Origin: an uncultured Bacteroidales bacterium | Lineage (GTDB): Bacteria; Bacteroidota; Bacteroidia; Bacteroidales; Muribaculaceae | Assembly: GCA_945829225.1 (NCBI GenBank) | Contig: CALZTY010000021.1 | Span: 1-37,652 of the forward strand | Length of the DNA: 37,652 bases | Direction: 5' to 3' | In this document: piece after piece, positions 1 to 6,079 of the stretch | How the letters are laid out: each line of letters opens with the position of its first letter | How positions within the stretch are numbered: the stretch's first letter is position 1 | Translations under genes and position numbers: made by a program | The notes under the pieces: generated by a model | Seen by the model: only the letters and a program-made list of their open reading frames with translations | Database searches by the model: none | Told to the model about the DNA's origin: nothing

Positions 1-315
1 CGCCCGCAGGTCATAGACCTTGAAGCGTCGTTGGCCGAAGAATGGCTCTCGCCGGGACTTATGTCAGCGCTCCGATCGGAGAACCTGCGCGGAGATCTGA
101 CTGAAAAGCGGAGCGAGATTGTCCGGCAGGTAAAAGCGCAGGTCGTGGGCTACCTGCGGTCGGGGTCGTTCAATTCGCGGAGGCTCGCGGATATTGTTAA
201 CTATATCCGGCTGAATGCCGAATCTTTCAGCGAATGGCATAAGTCGGAAACCGCGAAGCTGTTTGCACCGCCGGTCTTTCGGAATGAAAAGAAGGCTTCG
301 GGTTACTTCTTTTAG
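1..315 (+). CDS. Unassigned phage protein, C-terminal part
   Basis: The frame is open from the first base, so the gene starts before the window; 104 residues are visible before the TAG at 313-315. The residues are soluble, charged and probably helical (ALRSENLRGDLTEKRSEIVR, then RRLADIVNYIRLNAESFSEW), with no membrane segment and no motif I recognise. Its place upstream of head-tail genes suggests a structural or head-completion role, but that is context only. A short inverted repeat, AAAAGAAG with CTTCTTTT (287-312), overlaps its end and could form a weak terminator hairpin in either direction. Confidence 0.6.
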   Translation, partial: RPQVIDLEASLAEEWLSPGLMSALRSENLRGDLTEKRSEIVRQVKAQVVGYLRSGSFNSRRLADIVNYIRLNAESFSEWHKSETAKLFAPPVFRNEKKASGYFF

Positions 316-317
316 AG

Positions 318-539
318 GTGTCGGGGCAATCGGCAGTCGGTGAAGCTACGTCGCAAGGGTCATTTGTCGGTCATATCGCATTGGATTTATGGCACGATGC
401 ACTGATTTTCCTTCACAAAGTTAGACCCGGCGCTCGCTATGTCAAGGACAGGCAGGTTGGCTGCCATTCTCATACTTCCGAAGCGCAGTCAATCCTTGAC
501 AAGGCCGCTCTCTATGCCGTGTCTGTTGATTGTTCGTAA
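318..539 (+). CDS. Doubtful small ORF between phage genes
   Basis: A 73-codon frame starts with GTG two bases after the preceding stop and ends before the next gene at 582. Its spacing would suit an operon, but the start is weak, there is no ribosome-binding sequence and the protein (MSGQSAVGEATSQGSF...) has no recognisable feature. A minus-strand promoter-like sequence lies inside it. I list it so that the 266 bp between the first gene and 582 is accounted for; it may well be non-coding. Confidence 0.22.
   Translation: MSGQSAVGEATSQGSFVGHIALDLWHDALIFLHKVRPGARYVKDRQVGCHSHTSEAQSILDKAALYAVSVDCS
415..446 (-). promoter_or_regulatory. Possible leftward promoter inside the prophage
   Basis: On the minus strand CTTGAC (446-441), then 19 bases, then TAACTTTGT (423-415) fits the Bacteroidota primary promoter. 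A transcript would run leftward, antisense to 318-539, and could end at the AAAAGAAG/CTTCTTTT inverted repeat at 287-312. It may be a chance match. Confidence 0.25.
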
Positions 540-581
540 AATCTAAAGTGCTTCGGCACATAACTCTTAAATCAATTCAAT

Positions 582-824
582 ATGATACTTCCCGACAAAC
601 GACCCCAACAGAGCAACTTCGCCAACCTCACCGACTACTCTCTCGAATGCCCTGACGGTGCAAGAAAGTTCTTCGTCTACATTCATTTCACCGACGACTC
701 GACCTGCCTCTGGTCGAACATCTTCACGTTCAGCAGAACATTCGCTACGATGCTCGTAATGGAAAAATTCAGCGACTGCCTCGAATACGTCAGCAGCATC
801 AATATCCACGAACAGGAATATTGA
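582..824 (+). CDS. Small phage protein of unknown function
   Basis: This is an 80-codon gene with ATG at 582 after an AT-rich leader, closed by TGA and followed at once by a strong hairpin (842-872), which supports a real plus-strand gene end. The product is acidic and aromatic-rich (phrases DYSLECPDGARKFFVYIHF and DCLEYVSSINIHEQEY), soluble, with no signal peptide or membrane span. The opposite strand is also open over nearly the same interval (567-809), but the terminator position and operon direction favour the plus strand. I do not recognise the family. In a phage head-tail region it could be a small structural or accessory protein. Confidence 0.55.
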   Translation: MILPDKRPQQSNFANLTDYSLECPDGARKFFVYIHFTDDSTCLWSNIFTFSRTFATMLVMEKFSDCLEYVSSINIHEQEY

Positions 825-841
825 ACGACCCCTCAGCCAAC

Positions 842-872
842 AGGAAGCCTCGGAGAAATCCGGGGCTTTCCT
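842..872 (+). terminator. Hairpin with GAAA loop after the small phage gene
   Basis: AGGAAGCCTCGGA, loop GAAA, TCCGGGGCTTTCCT forms 13 pairs with one bulged T and one G.T pair. It is followed by AT-rich sequence rather than a clean T run, so it may be a terminator or an RNA 3'-end stabiliser. It isolates the next gene, which has its own promoter. Confidence 0.55.
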
Positions 873-889
873 ATGTCATAATTTATTCG

Positions 890-898
890 TAATTTTGT
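890..898 (+). promoter_or_regulatory. Promoter -7 box of the probable moron gene
   Basis: TAATTTTGT matches TAnnTTTG(Y) exactly and lies 21 bp before the ATG at 920. The -33 element is not clear. Expected start of transcription is about 905, giving a leader near 15 nt. Confidence 0.5.
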
Positions 899-919
899 AA
901 TATCTAAATAATCAATCTT

Positions 920-1354
920 ATGGATGTATCAGGTTTTATAAATGCATCGTCCTCTCCACAATATAAGCAATGGGAACAAGCTCATGGCGGGGTTGGTAAT
1001 GTTAATGTGAATGAAATGGAGAAAGTAATTGATTTAATACAAAGTCAATCTTTTCAAGCTTGGCTCCAATCTAATCCGAATGGCACCGTTGACCAATATT
1101 TAGCATATTGTCAACAAATCCAATCGTACCGTCAATCTCCTCAATATCAAATGCAACTCCTTTCTGAACAGATTGATGAACTTCAAGGGGAAGTCGAATC
1201 TTTAACCGAAAAATCAACGGGATTAAATTCCGAAATTTCTGCTAAGAATGATGAAATTTCCAATCTGAAAGGATGGTGTGGCACTTTGTCTGTTGCTTCT
1301 ACAATTCTTATTATTATTGTCATCCTATTGGGTATTAAACTTCGCAGGAAATAA
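920..1354 (+). CDS. Coiled-coil, C-terminally membrane-anchored protein; probable prophage moron
   Basis: The gene codes for 144 residues. Residues 1-75 are polar and Gln/Asn-rich; about 78-115 form a heptad-like coiled coil (LLSEQIDELQGEVESL and onward); about 120-140 are one hydrophobic segment (TILIIIVILLGIKL) followed by RRK, so the protein should be anchored in the inner membrane by its tail with the bulk facing the cytoplasm. The DNA is clearly more AT-rich than the genes on either side, the gene has its own TAATTTTGT box and it lies between two hairpins. Those are the marks of a moron: a cargo gene expressed from the prophage independently of the lytic operon. Superinfection exclusion or host benefit is a guess; I recognise no family. 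Confidence 0.7.
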   Translation: MDVSGFINASSSPQYKQWEQAHGGVGNVNVNEMEKVIDLIQSQSFQAWLQSNPNGTVDQYLAYCQQIQSYRQSPQYQMQLLSEQIDELQGEVESLTEKSTGLNSEISAKNDEISNLKGWCGTLSVASTILIIIVILLGIKLRRK

Positions 1355-1376
1355 ATTCTATGTCTTTTCCCCATAG

Positions 1377-1420
1377 AGTGCTTTACCGTACTTTTGCACA
1401 GTACGTTCAAGCACTTTTTC
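1377..1420 (+). promoter_or_regulatory. Hairpin with T run that contains a promoter -7 box
   Basis: AGTGCTT (1377-1383) pairs with AAGCACT (1409-1415) and CGTAC (1387-1391) with GTACG (1401-1405); the outer arm runs into TTTTT (1415-1419), so this can terminate the upstream moron. The loop side holds TACTTTTGC (1389-1397), a perfect TAnnTTTGC box 24 bp before the ATG at 1422. A CTTTT stretch at 1364-1368, 20 bp upstream, is a poor -33 element. One element may therefore stop one transcript and start the next. Confidence 0.45.
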
Positions 1421-1421
1421 T

Positions 1422-2165
1422 ATGCAGACAATCTCCATTAACTTCCTCGTGCCGCAAGGCTGGCACGAACTCTCAGATAAACAGCTTCGCTACGTTTATC
1501 AGCTCATCGCCGCCGAACATTCGACGGACGAAATCAAGACTTTATGTTTGCTCCGGTGGAGCGGCACTAAGGTTATTGGCCGTCAGGACACCGGCGCTTA
1601 CCTCCTGAAACGAGGCAAGCTGCTGTTCGCGGTTACACCTCTCACGCTCGCCGAGCTGCTGCCGCACCTCGACTGGCTCGCATCAATGCCGCCCGTCCCG
1701 GTCAGGCTCTCCAAAATCAACCGCCAACACGCGCTCCCGGCAGACTTCTCCGAAGTGCCGTTTGAGACTTTCATTATCTGCGACAACCTTTATCAAGGCT
1801 ATCTTCAGACGCAGAACGAAGACCTGCTCGACCAACTCGGCGCGACACTCTACGGAAAGTCTATGGCTTTCAAGCCATACGAGCGCATCAGCATCTTCTA
1901 CTGGTTCGCCGCACTCAAAAATACCTTCTCGCGCAAGTTCTCGGATTTCTTTCAGCCAATCAGCGCCGCCACCGGCGGCAACCTGCTCGGCTCTGCCGCG
2001 CCCTCTGTCGAAGACGCGATGAACGCCCAAATCCGTGCGCTCACAAAGGGAGACGTTACCAAAGAAGCCGAGGTGCTTGCCCTCGACACTTGGAGAGCGC
2101 TCACCGAACTTAACGCACAGGCGCGTGAGTACAAGGAGTTGAATACCAAAATGCAATCCAAATGA
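1422..2165 (+). CDS. Phage structural/assembly protein, unassigned
   Basis: The gene codes for 247 residues, ATG at 1422, and its stop overlaps the next start (ATGA, 2162-2165), so the two are translationally coupled. The protein is soluble. The N-terminal half is compact and mixed alpha/beta (PQGWHELSDKQLRYVYQLIA, then CLLRWSGTKVIGR); the middle carries aromatic helices (YERISIFYWFAALKNTF); a Ser/Gly/Ala-rich linker near 185-205 leads to a charged helix at the end. The gene sits just before the HK97 gp10-like gene in the head-tail region of the prophage, so a connector, tail-completion or tail-chaperone role is likely. I do not recognise a named family. Confidence 0.65.
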   Translation: MQTISINFLVPQGWHELSDKQLRYVYQLIAAEHSTDEIKTLCLLRWSGTKVIGRQDTGAYLLKRGKLLFAVTPLTLAELLPHLDWLASMPPVPVRLSKINRQHALPADFSEVPFETFIICDNLYQGYLQTQNEDLLDQLGATLYGKSMAFKPYERISIFYWFAALKNTFSRKFSDFFQPISAATGGNLLGSAAPSVEDAMNAQIRALTKGDVTKEAEVLALDTWRALTELNAQAREYKELNTKMQSK

Positions 2166-2662
2166 CAGCGCAGCTCAATGGTCGATGGGACGCGGCCAGC
2201 TTCTTCGAGGAACTGACCGCAACCAACCGCCTCGCTAAGGCCGAAGGCTTCACCTTCTGCCGCGTGTCGGGGCTTGACGGCTTCGAGGAAGCGGTCAACG
2301 AGGCGCAGACTCAATCTGCTTTCGTCTGCGTCAGCGATATAGCCGACGGCTATACCGAATTGAACAACACGCCGCGCACCCGACGTGTCAAAACAGTGTT
2401 TTTCGCTATGCGCCATGCCGCCGAGGATATGGCGGCTCGTGCCGAGTGCATGGAAACGATGCGCGAACTGTTCCGTCAGTTCATGTCGCGGCTTCTCCCT
2501 GAAAAGGTCAGGTTGGAGCAGAACTGCATCTACCTTGACCCCCGAATAACATTCAACGAGATTGACCGATATTTTTTCAGCGGAGCCGCCGGAGCATATT
2601 TCCAGATAGCCGTCGATGTGTTCACTGATTTAAGATACAACCCCGATGAATGGAACGGATAA
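2162..2662 (+). CDS. Phage head-tail region protein, unassigned
   Basis: The gene codes for 166 residues. ATG overlaps the previous stop by four bases, and its own end overlaps the next start by 17 bases, a tight operon arrangement. The sequence is soluble and alpha/beta: a helix with RLAKAEGFTFCRVSGLDGFE, a strand-rich centre (SAFVCVSDIADGYTELN) and a C-terminal part ending AYFQIAVDVFTDLRYNP. Small acidic proteins of this size between connector and tail genes often are tail-terminator or tail-completion proteins; that is inference from position and size, not from a motif. Confidence 0.65.
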   Translation: MTAQLNGRWDAASFFEELTATNRLAKAEGFTFCRVSGLDGFEEAVNEAQTQSAFVCVSDIADGYTELNNTPRTRRVKTVFFAMRHAAEDMAARAECMETMRELFRQFMSRLLPEKVRLEQNCIYLDPRITFNEIDRYFFSGAAGAYFQIAVDVFTDLRYNPDEWNG

Positions 2663-3077
2663 TCAGCAACTCGAAGCCCGCCGAAAGTATGTTACGGCGT
2701 TCAACGCCACTATGGTTAAGATATGGCGCGAGCAAATCGCCCTTCTTGGTGTCATAGACACAGGAGCGCTTTACCACTCAACGGTCAGCATATCAATGAC
2801 TGCCGACGGTAAGTTCATCGACATTACTCTCGAACAGGCATTTAACACCTACGGTCTGTTCGTCGATTATGGCACTGGGCGCAATACTCCGCGAGGTAAC
2901 TCCGGGGATATTGGCCGGGACAATGCCCGAAAGCGCAAGCGCTGGTTCTCCCGCAAGTATTTTGCTTCCGTGATGAACATTCAGGAGTTCTATGCAGACT
3001 CCCTCGGCCAGGAGTTCTGCCGTGCCATATCCAACGCCCTCAATCCCGACATAATGCGCCGCGCAGTCACTCTCTGA
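2646..3077 (+). CDS. HK97 gp10-like head-tail/tail component
   Basis: The gene codes for 143 residues, starting 17 bp inside the previous gene. An N-terminal helix precedes DTGALYHSTVSI, the 'xTGxLxxS' turn common in HK97 gp10-like proteins; a short beta region leads to YGLFVDYGTGRNTPRG, another hallmark (a Tyr/Gly-rich strand before the disordered loop); then a basic segment RDNARKRKRWFSRKYF and a C-terminal helix. Members of this family help join or complete the tail and lie between connector and tail-tube genes. The gene ends 60 bp before the next one, which has its own promoter-like sequence. Confidence 0.65.
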   Translation: MNGTDNQQLEARRKYVTAFNATMVKIWREQIALLGVIDTGALYHSTVSISMTADGKFIDITLEQAFNTYGLFVDYGTGRNTPRGNSGDIGRDNARKRKRWFSRKYFASVMNIQEFYADSLGQEFCRAISNALNPDIMRRAVTL

Positions 3078-3082
3078 GTGTC

Positions 3083-3140
3083 TTTTCGCGCGCCTGTGTG
3101 TAGCCATAACTTTGCTGCAACCAAACAGCAACAGTTATGG
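3083..3140 (+). promoter_or_regulatory. Promoter and start-codon hairpin before 3137
   Basis: TAACTTTGC (3107-3115) fits the -7 box; TTTTC at 3083-3087, 19 bp upstream, is a partial -33. The same bases sit in an inverted repeat: CCATAAC (3104-3110) with GTTATGG (3134-3140), and TTGCTG (3112-3117) with CAGCAA (3126-3131). The ATG at 3137-3139 is inside the 3' arm. A transcript started at this promoter (about 3121) would lack the 5' arm and leave the ATG free, while read-through from upstream could fold and hide it. Confidence 0.45.
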
Positions 3141-4156
3141 CTATTGATACAAAATCACTTACCGAAGTTATCACCGAGTTCCGGGCATTGCAGTCCAAAG
3201 ACGCAATTTCGCCCGACAGCCTCGGCTACATCTTGCAGCGCATCGTTGACTTGCTCGCAACAGCCGGTACGTCCGAGACCATAAGCAAGATTACATCTTT
3301 ACTTGACGGCTTCAAGGCCGCAGGTCAGGCAATCACCGCACTTTCGCAGGGTCAGGCCGACCGCAATCATATCTACGCGAACAAATCGACGGTCAACCTC
3401 GCCACCGGCGCGGTCAACTCGTCCTCCGGCATCTTCATTCAACAGGCCACGACCGAGAGGGCCGGTGCAATGCGGGCGCAGCAGGTCGTCGACCTTAACG
3501 ACGCCAAGAAAGGCGTCACCGACTTGCAGAAGCAAGTCCGCAATATCGACGCCCTCGTAACAAAACTTCAGGAAGAAATCACAGGCTCGACTTCCGAAGT
3601 ACCGACAAGTAAGGCAAACTTCTCGGTCATCGTCGAGGACGGACTTGTGCGCGTCCGTGGTGTCGCCGACCTCATTGCGGCAGGTTGTGTGCCTTATATA
3701 TTCCGTAATACGCGCAAGCGCAACCAGTATCACGAAAAGCAGCGCACCGAAGCCGACCGCACAAAGAAGTATTGCTCCAAGCGCAAGGGCTGGAACCTGT
3801 GGGGTTCTCGCCACGCAGTCAGAGTGGTTGACGGCATCGTGGAGTTCTCGCTGAACAACAAATCAGAACTGATTAAGGAAGCCCTCGGCTTCGCGAGAAC
3901 GCCAACTGCGCTTGTTCACGTCCATAAAAACAAAGCCGGTCTGAACAGCATCGGCTGGGGTCGCTCCACAATCTTGCTCCACGACCCGAAAGACGTCAAC
4001 AAGCCCCGTATGATAAGGCTCCGCTTCGCAATCGCCTTCGGTCAGCCCTACGGCCCCGGCAGGGTGCGCGTTACCCCAGACCTTATGGCAACCGAACTCG
4101 TCGAGTTCTCGGTGGTCTACAACGCGCCCAAGAAAACCTGGCATTTTTCACGATAG
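3137..4156 (+). CDS. Phage structural protein, possibly fibre or adhesin
   Basis: The gene codes for 339 residues. The N-terminal 45 residues (phrases SLTEVITEFRALQSKDAISP and LGYILQRIVDLLATAG) form helices of a kind I associate with structural proteins of Bacteroides prophages; residues 115-150 are a helical stalk (DAKKGVTDLQKQVRNIDALV); the C-terminal half is beta-rich and basic with many aromatic residues (NQYHEKQRTEADRTKKYC, KGWNLWGSRHAVRVV) and could be a globular head. A helix-stalk-head layout fits a fibre or head-decoration protein. The gene has its own promoter-like box and a hairpin over its start. A minus-strand RNA gene begins beyond its 3' end and is transcribed towards it. The receptor-binding role is inference. 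Confidence 0.6.
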   Translation: MAIDTKSLTEVITEFRALQSKDAISPDSLGYILQRIVDLLATAGTSETISKITSLLDGFKAAGQAITALSQGQADRNHIYANKSTVNLATGAVNSSSGIFIQQATTERAGAMRAQQVVDLNDAKKGVTDLQKQVRNIDALVTKLQEEITGSTSEVPTSKANFSVIVEDGLVRVRGVADLIAAGCVPYIFRNTRKRNQYHEKQRTEADRTKKYCSKRKGWNLWGSRHAVRVVDGIVEFSLNNKSELIKEALGFARTPTALVHVHKNKAGLNSIGWGRSTILLHDPKDVNKPRMIRLRFAIAFGQPYGPGRVRVTPDLMATELVEFSVVYNAPKKTWHFSR

Positions 4157-4160
4157 CCTA

Positions 4161-4203
4161 TAAAAAAGATAGCCCCCGGCGGAAGCCGAGGGTGAAAGCT
4201 ATC
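4161..4203 (-). terminator. Intrinsic terminator of the prophage small RNA
   Basis: Read on the minus strand, GATAGC pairs with GCTATC, enclosing a second stem (CCCTCGGC, loop TTCC, GCCGGGGG), and the hairpin is followed directly by TTTTTTA. On the plus strand there is no T run after the hairpin, so it serves leftward transcription. Confidence 0.75.
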
Positions 4204-4365
4204 ATGTAAAATACTATGCGATTGCAGGGAAAACCATCGCTCATACATCGACCCGAGAGCAGGGAGAGCTATCATGGGGCATACAGCACAGAGGTATACG
4301 GGTCTTTCAGCTTGGCTTCACTTACATGTAGAGGTGTCCGGGTCTTAGAGCATGGTTTAACGTAT
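4162..4365 (-). ncRNA. Candidate small RNA of about 200 nt in the prophage
   Basis: Seen: a consensus promoter on the minus strand (4402-4371) and an intrinsic terminator (4203-4161) frame about 200 bp with no substantial ORF, between the structural gene and the holin. Within the RNA the 10-mer CATGATAGCT occurs twice (4276-4267 and 4206-4197); the second copy provides the 5' arm of the terminator. A 16-nt element AAGACCCG-A-ACCTC also occurs twice (4346-4331 and 4306-4291) with two differences. The upstream CATGATAGCT could pair with the terminator 3' arm and prevent termination; read-through would make antisense RNA to the gene at 3137-4156. Function is unknown; it could control late gene expression or act on host messages. 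Confidence 0.55.
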
Positions 4366-4370
4366 GCACC

Positions 4371-4402
4371 ACAAAGTTAATCATAATTCCTCACATATAC
4401 AA
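4371..4402 (-). promoter_or_regulatory. Promoter of the prophage small RNA
   Basis: On the minus strand TTG (4402-4400), 20 bases, TAACTTTGT (4379-4371). Both elements and the spacing match the Bacteroidota primary promoter. It lies in the 265-bp gap between two plus-strand phage genes and points left. Confidence 0.6.
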
Positions 4403-4421
4403 CACTTTAACCCACAAAATT

Positions 4422-4640
4422 ATGAATATCAACAAACATAAGCCGACTATCCAACTCCTTTTCGCAATTCTGCTGATCGTCGTTGGCTGCGGCCTGTTGG
4501 TCTCCGGCTTCATCATGCCTCCGCCCGGCGAAATTCATAACTCCGTGCTCGTCGCCTTCGGCGAGATTCTGACTTTCGCGGGGGCGCTTTTCGGCATCGA
4601 CTACCACTATAAATACAAAGACCATGAGAAAAATCAGTAA
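4422..4640 (+). CDS. Holin-like small membrane protein
   Basis: The gene codes for 72 residues with two hydrophobic segments, about 10-32 (IQLLFAILLIVVGCGLLVSG) and about 42-60 (VLVAFGEILTFAGALFG), joined by a short Pro-rich turn. The N-terminus (MNINKHK) is basic and the C-terminus strongly charged (YKYKDHEKNQ), so both ends are probably cytoplasmic, as in class II holins. It directly precedes the amidase, with which it overlaps by 17 bp, and the spanin follows: the usual holin-endolysin-spanin order. Holins form the lesions in the inner membrane that let the endolysin reach the wall. No sequence family is recognisable; the call rests on size, topology and place. Confidence 0.75.
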   Translation: MNINKHKPTIQLLFAILLIVVGCGLLVSGFIMPPPGEIHNSVLVAFGEILTFAGALFGIDYHYKYKDHEKNQ

Positions 4641-5040
4641 AATCATTATCCATTGCGCGGCTACGCCCGAAGGCAAGGATTTCACCGTGCAACAGATTGA
4701 CAGTTGGCATCGCAAGCGTGGCTTCCGTTGCATCGGCTATCACTTCGTAATTTACCGCGATGGCTCTGTTCACGTCGGCCGACCCATAGAGCAGTCCGGG
4801 GCGCACACTTCCGGCCAAAACGCTCACTCGATAGGCATTTGCTACATCGGTGGCTGCGCCGCCGACGGCAAAACCCCAAAGGACACTCGCACACAAGCGC
4901 AGAGAGCCGCGCTTGTCAGACTGGTTCGCGAGCTTCGCTCACAGTTCCCCGGTGCGACAGTCCACGGACACAACGAGTTCGCAGCTAAGGCTTGTCCTTC
5001 GTTCAACGTTCAAAACGAACCTGAACTATGCGGACGCTGA
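4624..5040 (+). CDS. Endolysin, N-acetylmuramoyl-L-alanine amidase of T7 lysozyme type
   Basis: This 138-residue single-domain amidase-2 protein cuts the bond between muramic acid and L-alanine in peptidoglycan. The T7 lysozyme catalytic set is present at the right spacing: zinc ligands H10 (IIHCAATPEG), H116 (VHGHNEF) and C124 (AKACPSF), with Y39 (GYHFVIYRDG) and K122 as catalytic helpers; in T7 the same residues are 17, 122, 130, 46 and 128. The central motif GRPIEQSGAHTSGQNAHSIG is also typical. There is no signal peptide, so it depends on the holin to cross the inner membrane. It overlaps the holin gene by 17 bp and the spanin gene by 13 bp. Confidence 0.95.
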   Translation: MRKISKIIIHCAATPEGKDFTVQQIDSWHRKRGFRCIGYHFVIYRDGSVHVGRPIEQSGAHTSGQNAHSIGICYIGGCAADGKTPKDTRTQAQRAALVRLVRELRSQFPGATVHGHNEFAAKACPSFNVQNEPELCGR

Positions 5041-5486
5041 TTATTCTTTTCCTGACCTGCGCCCTGGTGGGGTGCAAGTCGCAAAAAAAGGTTGTGGCGA
5101 GCCAATCGGTAAATACCGATTCGCTCGCTCATTCCGAACATCACCGCTCAATCGCGGTGATTGACTCCGTTGTAAGGAATATTGATTTTAGCTTCGACAC
5201 CCTGAAAATCAATATCGAGCGTCCCGTTGAGTACGCCGAGGCCCCGGAGATTATTCGCCTTACGGCAACCAGGGGACGCGTCATCGACCGGCGCCGTGCT
5301 CACAGAGACAGCGTCGAAGCCTTCAATCGGCGTGATACGGTTGCCTATCATCAATCCGCCGCCGAGTCTTCGACAGAGCACTCCGCCACAACGCGCCTCT
5401 ATAATCCGCCTGACGGCACGGCTGTTCTGGTAATCGCGCTTGTCATCGCCGGTATTCTGTTCTTCGTTTTCTATCGCAAACGCTGA
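5028..5486 (+). CDS. Probable u-spanin (lipoprotein with C-terminal membrane span)
   Basis: The gene codes for 152 residues. Residues 1-16 are a lipoprotein signal with lipobox LVGC (lipidated C16). The central 110 residues are hydrophilic and partly helical with no Cys. Residues about 129-147 (TAVLVIALVIAGILFFVFY) are a membrane span followed by RKR. A lipid anchor at one end and a membrane span at the other is the topology of unimolecular spanins such as T1 gp11, which tie the outer to the inner membrane and fuse them at the last step of lysis. It overlaps the endolysin gene by 13 bp, where Rz/Rz1 genes are normally found. The residues after C16 (KSQKK) lack the acidic pair of the Bacteroidota surface-export signal, fitting a periplasm-facing protein. 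The assignment is from topology and context. Confidence 0.8.
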   Translation: MRTLIILFLTCALVGCKSQKKVVASQSVNTDSLAHSEHHRSIAVIDSVVRNIDFSFDTLKINIERPVEYAEAPEIIRLTATRGRVIDRRRAHRDSVEAFNRRDTVAYHQSAAESSTEHSATTRLYNPPDGTAVLVIALVIAGILFFVFYRKR

Positions 5487-5631
5487 GATACAACAGCATC
5501 AGAGAGTAGCTTTTTTCATAAATTGGTTTGCAGAGCGAGTTGCCCGCGAGGGTAGCTCGTTTTGTCTATCGCGTTCATCTTTACTATCCCCACCCGAACG
5601 AGGCAAGCGTCATCTTTACGAACACTCCCTG

Positions 5632-5950
5632 CGTCAGTCGTTTGCTCCTCAGTCCCCGCCAAGCCCGAAGCATTTTTGGCCGAGGTTACGCTGCGCTTCA
5701 CTTCGGCTAAAAACCGCTGCGGTTTTCGGGCCGATAGATTGCGCCCTCCGGCTTGCCCTCCGCTTTACCCCGACACCGCTCCTTCGTCACGGTGTCGGGC
5801 GCTTCGGTCTGCGCCTAAGGTTACAAACTATCTCGGTAAACCGCCCGAAACCTCCGCTTGCAATTTCCGGCTCGTCGTGGCCGCTGCGCTGCTCTCGTTC
5901 CTATGGTCGGCGCAAGCCGCCGCTTTCCTCGTTCCTCCCTCCCACAGAGG
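5632..5950 (+). repeat. Module copy A of a diverged tandem repeat
   Basis: Shared with copy B in the same order: CGTCAGTCG (5632), GCCAAGCCCGAA (5658), ACCGCTGCGGT (5713), CCGCTTTA then CCCGACACC (5760-5777), GGTGTCGGG (5791-5799), AACCTCCGCTTG (5849) and CACAGAGG (5943). Hairpins: AAAACCG-CTG-CGGTTTT (5710-5726) and CCCGACACCG with CGGTGTCGGG (5769-5778/5790-5799). Confidence 0.65.
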
Positions 5951-6079
5951 ACTGATGAACGCACGGTGATTAGCATACGGCACTCGCTTCAATATTCGCC
6001 GTGAACAGTGATGTCGGCGGCATCATTATCGGCACCCACCCGGAACGTGGCCTATGCTATGGCTTTTGACCGCTCAATC

